From: JANRJY01 sp033763735
GTDB lineage: Bacteria; Bacteroidota; Bacteroidia; Cytophagales; UBA9547
Direction of reading: 5' to 3'
DNA: 8,841 nt
Assembly (NCBI GenBank): GCA_033763735.1
Contig: JANRJY010000091.1
Span: forward strand, 1 to 8,841
Below are positions 1 through 6,104 of the stretch, piece by piece. Position 1 is the first letter of the stretch. Every line of letters begins with the position of its first letter. Under the pieces are notes generated by a model. It searched no databases and was not told where the DNA came from. It worked only from the letters and a program-made list of their open reading frames with translations. Position numbers and translations under genes: made by a program.

Positions 1-1145
1 CCGGCACCACCACCACCACCTATAAATATTCTTTTTTCGGGATCAGTACTAAGTGGCCTACCTCCTCTGCCGCCATTGGCTTTACGCCCATCTCCACCCC
101 AAGCGGTATTAGCCACAGCGGGAATAGTAGTAACTCCATCAATTATTTGGGCATATGATGGTCCCAGGGTTAATGGGTTTTGTACATTAGCACTATAAGT
201 GTATCCACCTCTTCCTCCACCGGATGAATTTGTTAAGGTGTTTCCATTTAAAATAAAATCAGGGTCCAATCGCCAAGCATCATAATATAAAGGGTTAGGA
301 TCCATTACCCCTGCACCAGAGTAGACTTTCCCATTATCGCCATTGGCACCACCACCTCCTGCTGAATTATGCGCATTACCACCTCCTCCACCATTAGCGG
401 GGGCTCCTCTTCCATAGCGACCACCCATTCCGGGAGCGTCATAATCGGTTTGGTACCCGGCAATACTTTCTCCTTTTTCACCTCCTTCGGCAGGGTTTAA
501 ACTTCTGTATATAAAGTTAGCTGCGTTATTGGCAGTAGTATTTCCTAAGGTTAAGTTTTCCTTATCTCCCCCTCTAAATCCAAATCCTGCCGCCCTGATC
601 GTACCGTTGTTAATGATTCGATTTTTGGCATGTATAGCGATTATACCACCAATAGTTCCGTTCCAAGTTAAGGGTACAATGCTTGCACCTGAATTAATGG
701 TAAGTATATCGTATTGAGGCACTTTAAGCACTTGGGTTCTGCCACTCACGATATATTTTTGTGTTAGCGCACAATTCAAATAAATCGTATTGCCAACAAC
801 AGATTTCACATATTGGTATTCGTAATTGCCCGCTCCGTTATAGTCCAATATTTTACCGTAATCTTTATCATCGGTAGTTTGAATGGTTGCACCTTGGGCT
901 TGATATATCATTATTAGATCTCCTGCACCCAAAGTTGGAGAAAGTGCAGAGGCACTTCCCACTTGTATACTTGTTTGACCTGCAAATGCATTTGAAGACA
1001 AGTTTGTATATGTATTAACAACTACATTGGTAGTAGAAACTGTCAAATTTCCATCTTTGCCGGGTTGAGCTAAAAGAGAAATTGTAAAAAACAAGAAAAT
1101 TAAATGTAAAGATTTTTTTAACTTGGTGTAAAGATTACTTGTCAT
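1..1145 (-). CDS. Secreted glycine-rich surface protein, 3'-truncated by the window edge (AgmC/AgmE-like Gly-rich family)
   Basis: This reading frame is open from an ATG at 1145-1143 to the left edge, giving 381 complete codons and no stop. The start is well fixed, because an in-frame TAG lies two codons upstream (1151-1149). Residues 1-26 form a Sec signal peptide: Lys at 8, 10 and 11, a hydrophobic stretch, then SLLAQ with likely cleavage after Ala26. Residues 27-190 form a beta-rich region with the pattern LGAGDLIMIYQAQGA, QVLKVPQYDILTI and WNGTIGGIIAIHAKN, ending in AAGFGFRGG. From about 235 the chain is Gly-rich, with GGGGG and GGGG runs (252-256, 263-266) and RIFIGGGGGA at the edge. From memory, this pattern occurs in very large surface proteins of Bacteroidota and myxobacteria, some annotated as adventurous gliding-motility proteins or as T9SS cargo. 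Any C-terminal sorting domain lies outside the window. The function is unknown; adhesion or a role in motility is inference. It is clearly exported, but the family name is only moderately certain. Confidence 0.83.
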   Translation of the reverse strand, partial: MTSNLYTKLKKSLHLIFLFFTISLLAQPGKDGNLTVSTTNVVVNTYTNLSSNAFAGQTSIQVGSASALSPTLGAGDLIMIYQAQGATIQTTDDKDYGKILDYNGAGNYEYQYVKSVVGNTIYLNCALTQKYIVSGRTQVLKVPQYDILTINSGASIVPLTWNGTIGGIIAIHAKNRIINNGTIRAAGFGFRGGDKENLTLGNTTANNAANFIYRSLNPAEGGEKGESIAGYQTDYDAPGMGGRYGRGAPANGGGGGNAHNSAGGGGANGDNGKVYSGAGVMDPNPLYYDAWRLDPDFILNGNTLTNSSGGGRGGYTYSANVQNPLTLGPSYAQIIDGVTTIPAVANTAWGGDGRKANGGRGGRPLSTDPEKRIFIGGGGGA

Positions 1146-1279
1146 AAGCTATGTTTTATTTCGGAAGGTATTCTTACGAATTTTAGTTTTTATTAGTTGT
1201 TAAGAATTATAATTCAAAAAAAAATTTAAAATCCATTATTTTCTGATTAACGAAAACAGAATTTAATTTCATTTATACT

Positions 1280-1308
1280 CAAAATTAATTTTAAATATTT
1301 AATTCAAA
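1280..1308 (-). promoter_or_regulatory. Weak candidate Bacteroidota promoter for the Gly-rich gene
   Basis: Read on the minus strand, 1287-1280 is TAATTTTG, which fits the Bacteroidota -7 consensus TAnnTTTG. A TTTG at 1308-1305 could act as the -33 element, but the 17-bp gap is shorter than the usual 19-21 bp. A second TTTG at 1314-1311 gives 23 bp. It would imply a leader of roughly 130 nt. Because the region is nearly all A and T, such matches arise easily by chance, so this is a weak call. Confidence 0.22.
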
Positions 1309-1341
1309 ATCAAATTTTAGGTGATTTCTTACATTCCAAAT

Positions 1342-1362
1342 AAAAAAAAAGTCAGAGACATT
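1342..1362 (-). terminator. Possible weak intrinsic terminator of the PorE-like gene
   Basis: On the minus strand the sequence reads GTCTCTGAC (1359-1351) followed directly by nine T residues (1350-1342), about 60 nt past the TAA of the PorE-like gene. The perfect stem is only three base pairs (GTC/GAC) around a TCT loop, with possible A-T pairing beyond one mismatch. The position and T-run suit a rho-independent terminator, but the stem is too short for confidence. Confidence 0.3.
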
Positions 1363-1421
1363 AAATGTATAAACATTAAAATAAAAAATGGTATTATTCA
1401 AAGATTTGATGATTTTTTTAT

Positions 1422-3533
1422 TTAGTCTACAATTTCAAATTCAGTCCTACGGTTTAAACGCTTCCCTTCTTCTGTATCATTGGAGGCAACAGGCCGGTTG
1501 GAACCGTATCCTTTGGTACGAATTCTTGAGGCATCTAAACCTTTGTTAGCTAGGTACCTATGAATTACCTGTGCCCTTCTTTCAGACAATTCTTGATTAA
1601 TGATTGCCGAACCTTTATTGTCCGTATGTCCTGAAATTTCAATTTTGATATTTTTGTTTTTTTGAAGGAACGAAAATAAATAGTCCAATTCTTCAAAAGA
1701 ATCCGGGTCAAGAGAAGCATCACCAGACTCAAAAAACACATTCCTCAATACAATTTTTTCGCCTTTTTCAGGTTTATGCATTTCAATTGTTTCAATTAGG
1801 TTTTGATTTTTGCGAACATGTAATAAATCAATATTTTGTGACTCGAAAAGATAGCCTTCTTTCTCAAAATCAAGTGCATAATCGGAGCCATCGGGCAATG
1901 CTATTTCAAAAGATCCATCGGGTTTAGACATGTAGGTATACACGATGTGTTCTGAATTGACAGGTTTTACCAATATTTTAACAGGAATTCCTGTTTTTGA
2001 TTTACTATCTACAATTTTTCCTTTTACCGTAGTTTTTGCCACATTTTTGGGCATATTTAATTTGCCATCGGTTATTTTAGTGGATTTTTTTTCACCTGAT
2101 ATTTTGGCTAATGCGTATTCATAAATACTTTTTTCATCCACAGCCCTGGTATGCACCTGTGAAAATGTTTTAATTCGATAATTGTCAGCCAATTCGGGTA
2201 AAGGATTATAAAAGTAAGAACTGTCCAATTTGACTTGATAAAGATCTTTTTTTCCATATCCATCTTTTTGAGCAGAGGCATAATAGGCAGTTTTGTGATC
2301 ACCGGCTATCGCAAAATAAATATCATCTTCTGGAGAATTAATTGGGTAACCAAGGTTCAAAGGTTTGTTGTAAGTATTAGTTTTCTTGTTAAAACGGGTC
2401 ATAAAAATATCGTACCCTCCCATGGTGTTATGTCCATTGGAACTGAAATACAAGGTTTGACCATCTGTATCCAAAAATGGGGCGTCTTCATCCGATTCTG
2501 AATTGATGGATGTCCCTAAATTAACCGGTTCGTCCCATTCGCCATTATCAAGCAAAGTAGACTTATAAATATCTAGTCCTCCAAATCCTCCCGGTTTATT
2601 ACTTGAGAAATAAACAGTCTTTTTGTCTTTTGAAATGGTAATTGAAGGCTCTTTAAATTTGGTGTTGATCGTTTTGGACAATGGCTGTGGCTCCGACCAA
2701 GTGTTTCCGGTTTTATTAGAATAATAAATGTCGCCACCATTATTTGTTTTATAAAAGAACAATTCCAAACCATCCGGAGAAATAGCAATAGCGGCATCAT
2801 GCGATTCTGTGTTAATAGGCTTACCCAAGTTAGATGGAACAGACCAATCACCATTACTCATTTTGTGCGACATCCATATGTCTTCAAAAAGCATATTGTC
2901 TTTGTCTTTTTTTGTGCCTGTTCCACCTGGTCTTCTGGAAGTAAAATAAAGCGTTTTATTGTCTGCAGTGACAATTGGCGTGTAATCGGGGTGAATTGAA
3001 TTGACATATTCATTCAACAACTCAATGTCGTGCTTGAATGCATTATAGTAGAATAACTTTGCATTCTGACATTCATATATGCGTCTGTGTACTTTTACTT
3101 TTTCATCCAAAAGCGATACTCCCAATTTATCTGCAATTTTTTCATCTAATATTTTTTCATATTTATCATAATACATTTCCGCTTCATCGAATTGCATATT
3201 TGAATGATAACCTACACCTAGCCAATATAGTATGTCAGGAGATACATTTGGTTTGATTTCGTAGGCAGACATAAAATGCTTAATGGCAAGTTCTTTATCT
3301 GGAGTGAGTTGATAACTTCTGGCCAACCAAAAATGAGCTTCGGCAAGTTTAGGATATTTATTTACAACTGATCTTAAGTCGTGAATTGCATCAGCAATAT
3401 CTCCATTTTCAAAATAATTATAGGCCTTGTTTATTTCAGAAGGTATATATGGTCTTTTTTGAGCCATAATAAAATTATTGGCTACCACTATTGAAATAAT
3501 AATTGTAAAAAGTTGAACGGTAAAACTACGCAT
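1422..3533 (-). CDS. PorE-like multidomain periplasmic protein (TPR, PD40 beta-propeller, CRD, OmpA domain)
   Basis: This complete 703-residue protein starts at ATG 3533-3531 and ends at TAA 1424-1422. Residues 1-24 form a signal peptide (hydrophobic 7-19, then FIMAQ). Residues 31-130 form TPR-like helices (AYNYFENGDIADAI, AEAHFWLARSY, LYWLGVGYHSNMQFDEAEMYY). Residues 185-430 carry about five PD40 beta-propeller strands, such as TLYFTSRRPGG, ISPDGLELFF, VYFSSNKPGGFGGLDIY and LYFSSNGHNTMGGYDIF. Residues 502-585 resemble a carboxypeptidase regulatory domain. Residues 597-703 form an OmpA C-terminal domain with SGHTDN (634-639) and LSERRA (649-654); Asp638 and Arg653 have the spacing of the peptidoglycan-binding pair of E. 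coli OmpA. The domain order is that of Porphyromonas gingivalis PorE, a T9SS component thought to link the outer-membrane machinery to peptidoglycan. PorE is a lipoprotein, but here there is no lipobox Cys. Bacteroidota encode many paralogs with this architecture, so a true T9SS role is inferred, and no PorP/SprF partner is visible in the window. Confidence 0.92.
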   Translation of the reverse strand: MRSFTVQLFTIIISIVVANNFIMAQKRPYIPSEINKAYNYFENGDIADAIHDLRSVVNKYPKLAEAHFWLARSYQLTPDKELAIKHFMSAYEIKPNVSPDILYWLGVGYHSNMQFDEAEMYYDKYEKILDEKIADKLGVSLLDEKVKVHRRIYECQNAKLFYYNAFKHDIELLNEYVNSIHPDYTPIVTADNKTLYFTSRRPGGTGTKKDKDNMLFEDIWMSHKMSNGDWSVPSNLGKPINTESHDAAIAISPDGLELFFYKTNNGGDIYYSNKTGNTWSEPQPLSKTINTKFKEPSITISKDKKTVYFSSNKPGGFGGLDIYKSTLLDNGEWDEPVNLGTSINSESDEDAPFLDTDGQTLYFSSNGHNTMGGYDIFMTRFNKKTNTYNKPLNLGYPINSPEDDIYFAIAGDHKTAYYASAQKDGYGKKDLYQVKLDSSYFYNPLPELADNYRIKTFSQVHTRAVDEKSIYEYALAKISGEKKSTKITDGKLNMPKNVAKTTVKGKIVDSKSKTGIPVKILVKPVNSEHIVYTYMSKPDGSFEIALPDGSDYALDFEKEGYLFESQNIDLLHVRKNQNLIETIEMHKPEKGEKIVLRNVFFESGDASLDPDSFEELDYLFSFLQKNKNIKIEISGHTDNKGSAIINQELSERRAQVIHRYLANKGLDASRIRTKGYGSNRPVASNDTEEGKRLNRRTEFEIVD

Positions 3534-3558
3534 GATTAAACTGATATTTGAATAGCCG

Positions 3559-3566
3559 CAAAAATA
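3559..3566 (-). promoter_or_regulatory. Candidate -7 promoter element of the PorE-like gene
   Basis: On the minus strand 3566-3559 reads TATTTTTG, followed by CGGC, and fits the Bacteroidota -7 consensus TAnnTTTG. It lies 25 bp upstream of the ATG at 3533, so the transcript would have a leader of about 18-20 nt. No exact TTTG -33 element is present at the expected distance; only an A/T-rich T-run on the minus strand (around 3582-3587) lies there. The call rests on the match and its position. Confidence 0.4.
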
Positions 3567-3594
3567 TATGAAATAAGTAATAAAAAATATTAAT

Positions 3595-3613
3595 CATTGT
3601 ATAAATAACAATG
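3595..3613. repeat. Perfect dyad CATTGT-N7-ACAATG in the divergent intergenic region
   Basis: CATTGT (3595-3600) and ACAATG (3608-3613) are exact inverted repeats separated by the 7-nt ataaata. The dyad sits about 30 bp upstream of the candidate -7 element of the PorE-like gene and about 220 bp upstream of the GH42-like ATG. It could be an operator or a small hairpin. There is no T-run and no gene ends here, so it is not a terminator. A 6-bp palindrome in AT-rich DNA can be a coincidence. Confidence 0.35.
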
Positions 3614-3836
3614 TATCTAAGTAGCGAGAATTACAGTATAAATCAGATGTTTTAAAAGCTTGATTCATAGATTAAAGTTTGTAATTAAGCAAAACTATGT
3701 TGAATCAAAATCAATAAATATTTTAGAATTTATTAATCGAGAAACTACTTTAAAATGTCTGATTTTTAAGAATTTGTATTGTATTTTAAATATTAATTCA
3801 ATAGATTTACCAACAATTAACGTTCTAATCACTTTT

Positions 3837-6029
3837 ATGAAATTGTATTTAAGAGTATATTTTATTTCTGTATTTGGTTTTGCTTTTGCTCAACCTTCAA
3901 TTCCAAAATCAGGCAAAGTAAAAATGTACCAAGGCCGACCAACCATTCATGTGAATGATAAACCGATGGCTCCTATTTTTTATGCACTCACCCATGCTTA
4001 TACGGGGAGATGGAGTTGGGAAGAAAATCCACAAAGGCAGTTAAATAATTTTTGTCAGATTGGAGTTCGCCTTTTTCAACTTGATATTTATTTTGAAGAT
4101 ATCTGGTACAAGGGTGCCAAGGAGTTGGATATTGCCAAAGTTCAGCGTCAAGTGCAAGGGTTGTTAGATGTTTGTCCGGATGCGAATGTGGTTATCAGAG
4201 TCCATGTGAATGCCCCTTTTTGGTGGAATGATGAAAACCCAGATGAACTGAGTGCATTTGCCAATGGACCTTTGGATACCCGACCTTATGGAGCTCCATT
4301 TAACAATGAAGATGGTGATACAGAACTGCCTCGTAGAGCTAGCCTTGCATCATTGAAATATAGAGCAGTTGCCACTGAAAAATTAATTGAAATTTGCCAA
4401 AAACTCCCAAAAACACAACAAGGAAATGCAGTTATTGGAATTCATGTATGTTGGGGTGTATTTGGTGAATGGCACTATTGGGGATATCCTCAAAATGATG
4501 CAGATGTAGGTAAACCCATGACAAGTTTTTTTAGAGATTGGCTTAAGAAAAAATACAAAACAGATAATGCTTTACAAAAAGCTTGGAATTCAAATAAATA
4601 TACTTTATCGAGTGCTACCGTGCCTGATACAACCGAACGGATGTATACAACTAACGAAATTTTCCGAGACCCTTCAAAAGAACGTAGAGTAATTGACTAT
4701 TTCACATGTCAACAAGAAGTAGTTGCGGATGATATTGAGCACTTTTGTAAAGTAGTGAAGGATAATTGGCCTCGTCCGGTGATCGTTGGTGTTTTTTATG
4801 GTTACTTTCACATGACATTTAGCCGACAGGCTACCGGTGGACATTTGTTTATTGAACGCATTCTTAATTCTCCCTATATCGATTACTTAAGTGCTCCACA
4901 ATCCTATTTTTGGATGGCCAAAGAAAGCGGAGGACCTGGTCATTCGCGTGGGGTAATTGAATCTGCAATGTTGCACAATAAATTATTTTTGGATGAAGTG
5001 GATAATGGCTATTTGCAAGACACCAAAGATCTGGATCCTGTGCGATCGATGTACACAGCAGATCCCAAATATGTGCCCATGATACGCAGATCGGCTCTTA
5101 TGCCCTTGAGCAGAGGTATGGGATTTTGGTATTATGATTTTGGTTTCCGAAGAACTGCAGGTTGGTGGGATCATCCGGTGTATTTGAAAAATATGAAGGA
5201 AGAAAAAAACTACTTTGAAAGCAGAGTTAATACCCAATTTAACTCAGGTGCCGATGTATTGTATGTATGGGATATGGAAAGTTTTTATTATGTGTATAAC
5301 AAATGGACCCCGGTAATTGATGACATGGTAGATAAAGGTGCAGCCGAAAGTTATAAAACCGGAGCTGCTATTGATCATATTTATTTATTTGATTTGCCCA
5401 AGGTGGATTTAAAAAAATACAAGGTAATTATGTTCAAGAATGTGTTCAAAATGACCTCCGTTCAAAAAGAATTTATCAAGAAAAATGTGTCAAAAGAAGG
5501 ACGAACCATTGTTTGGAATTATATGCCCGGTATTACGGACGGACAAACTTATAATGTTAATAATGTTGCCGATGTAACTGAAATGAAACTCAAACTTATC
5601 AAAAATGAAGTTAAACCAAAAGTGACTGTTAATGCAGAAGGCTATCCGTCAGTGAGTTATGATTTTATGAAATACATTAATCCTTTGAATGTGATTGTGG
5701 ATCCTTCCACTCAAACTATTGCTAAAATTGAAGGTACTGAGAATGTTGTGTTAGCTAAAAAAGTATTCAAAGATCATACCGTAATATATGGTTCACTCAC
5801 AATTCATGAACCATTATTATTGCAAAAAATATTCAAGGATGCAGGTGCTCATATCTACAACAATGTTCCAACCGAGACTACCATGGCAAAGGATAATCTG
5901 ATATGGATTTATACTCTTGAAGGAGGTAAACGAACAATCAAATTAAAGAATGGAAAATCTATTGAAGTAGAACTTCTTCCTTATTCAACTACCTTGTTTG
6001 ATGCAATAACAGGTGTTAAGGTTTTTTGA
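3837..6029 (+). CDS. Secreted GH42-like (clan GH-A, beta-galactosidase-type) glycoside hydrolase
   Basis: The preferred start is the ATG at 3837, giving 730 residues. It opens a clear signal peptide (MKLYLRVYF, hydrophobic core, FAFAQ; likely cleavage after Ala18). A TTG at 3660 would extend the frame, but would bury this signal peptide behind 59 residues with no domain. Residues 40-430 look like a TIM barrel, with FYALTHAYTGRWSW near the first strand, NVVIRVHVNAPFWWND (117-132), GIHVCWGVFGEWHYWGY (201-217) and LFLDEVDNGY (383-392). Glu211 and Glu387 are the predicted acid/base and nucleophile; their spacing (176) is close to that of Thermus A4 GH42 (E141/E312). Residues 515-565 (LPKVDLKKYKVIMFKNVF, FIKKNVSKEGRTIVWNY) resemble the GH42 trimerisation (amidotransferase-like) domain, and about 600-730 look like a beta-sandwich. 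There is no lipobox and no T9SS sorting tail, so it is probably periplasmic. It lies 75 bp upstream of a GH106 gene. The exact GH family and sugar are uncertain; galactoside or a related pyranoside is inference. Confidence 0.86.
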   Translation: MKLYLRVYFISVFGFAFAQPSIPKSGKVKMYQGRPTIHVNDKPMAPIFYALTHAYTGRWSWEENPQRQLNNFCQIGVRLFQLDIYFEDIWYKGAKELDIAKVQRQVQGLLDVCPDANVVIRVHVNAPFWWNDENPDELSAFANGPLDTRPYGAPFNNEDGDTELPRRASLASLKYRAVATEKLIEICQKLPKTQQGNAVIGIHVCWGVFGEWHYWGYPQNDADVGKPMTSFFRDWLKKKYKTDNALQKAWNSNKYTLSSATVPDTTERMYTTNEIFRDPSKERRVIDYFTCQQEVVADDIEHFCKVVKDNWPRPVIVGVFYGYFHMTFSRQATGGHLFIERILNSPYIDYLSAPQSYFWMAKESGGPGHSRGVIESAMLHNKLFLDEVDNGYLQDTKDLDPVRSMYTADPKYVPMIRRSALMPLSRGMGFWYYDFGFRRTAGWWDHPVYLKNMKEEKNYFESRVNTQFNSGADVLYVWDMESFYYVYNKWTPVIDDMVDKGAAESYKTGAAIDHIYLFDLPKVDLKKYKVIMFKNVFKMTSVQKEFIKKNVSKEGRTIVWNYMPGITDGQTYNVNNVADVTEMKLKLIKNEVKPKVTVNAEGYPSVSYDFMKYINPLNVIVDPSTQTIAKIEGTENVVLAKKVFKDHTVIYGSLTIHEPLLLQKIFKDAGAHIYNNVPTETTMAKDNLIWIYTLEGGKRTIKLKNGKSIEVELLPYSTTLFDAITGVKVF

Positions 6030-6104
6030 AATACTAAATGTTGAAATCTTCAATCGTTAATCATAAATCGTCAATCGTAACTCATAACTTATAATTCTTT
6101 CCCA
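6030..6104 (+). other. Short spacer between the GH42-like and GH106 genes, with a 21-nt direct repeat
   Basis: This 75-bp spacer contains no hairpin with a T-run and no clear promoter, which favours co-transcription of the two hydrolases. It holds two tandem copies of an imperfect 21-nt unit (6050-6070 and 6071-6091), both beginning tcaatcgt and matching at about 16 of 21 positions. Confidence 0.55.
6050..6091. repeat. Tandem 21-nt imperfect direct repeat (two copies)
   Basis: The copies at 6050-6070 and 6071-6091 share tcaatcgt, then a variable AT-rich tail containing tcataa. The pair sits just before the GH106 start (ATG at 6105). Similar short tcaatcgt/aatcgtaa runs are, from memory, common in spacers of Bacteroidota genomes. 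It may be a slippage-prone spacer; no function is supported. Confidence 0.5.

Larger units (their letters stand above)
1146..1421. other. Intergenic region between the PorE-like gene and the Gly-rich protein gene
   Basis: This 276-bp stretch is extremely AT-rich with many A and T runs, and it has no convincing reading frame. It should hold the end of the PorE-like transcript and the promoter of the Gly-rich gene, both on the minus strand. The only structures I could pick out are the weak hairpin with a T-run at 1342-1362 and the TAATTTTG box at 1280-1287, which are listed separately. Confidence 0.7.
3534..3836. other. Divergent intergenic region between the PorE-like gene and the GH42-like gene
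   Basis: This roughly 300-bp AT-rich region separates two genes that point away from each other, so it should carry both promoters. It contains a good -7 match for the leftward gene at 3559-3566 and a perfect 6-bp dyad at 3595-3613. I could not find a clear TAnnTTTG element for the rightward gene. The frame of the GH42-like gene happens to stay open back to 3642, but that stretch reads as non-coding (see the rejected items). Confidence 0.7.

Noticed and set aside
345..395. Runs of ccacca-type triplets that might look like a microsatellite or CRISPR-like repeat.
   Set aside because: They are GGT/GGA codons for glycine runs in the minus-strand Gly-rich protein; there is no regular spacer structure.
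529..717. A 62-codon plus-strand reading frame.
   Set aside because: It lies inside the Gly-rich gene on the opposite strand, and the translation is Pro/Ile-rich with no domain. It is a shadow.
1358..1368. Palindrome acattaaatgt in the intergenic region as a regulator site.
   Set aside because: The 5-bp arms with a 1-nt centre in nearly pure A/T sequence are expected by chance, and it overlaps the possible terminator.
2108..3256. Several short frames on both strands (for example 2235-2501 +, 2573-2854 -, 3038-3256 +).
   Set aside because: All lie within the PorE-like gene, whose TPR, propeller and OmpA motifs fix the true frame.
3642..3836. In-frame open stretch of 65 codons upstream of the GH42-like ATG, with a TTG at 3660 that could serve as an earlier start.
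   Set aside because: It would place a clear signal peptide after about 59 residues of non-domain, Ile/Asn/Leu-rich sequence. The ATG at 3837 gives a standard exported protein. The length is unusual for chance in AT-rich DNA but not decisive.
4983..5237. An 84-codon minus-strand frame inside the GH42-like gene.
   Set aside because: It is antisense to conserved barrel sequence and has no recognisable motif.
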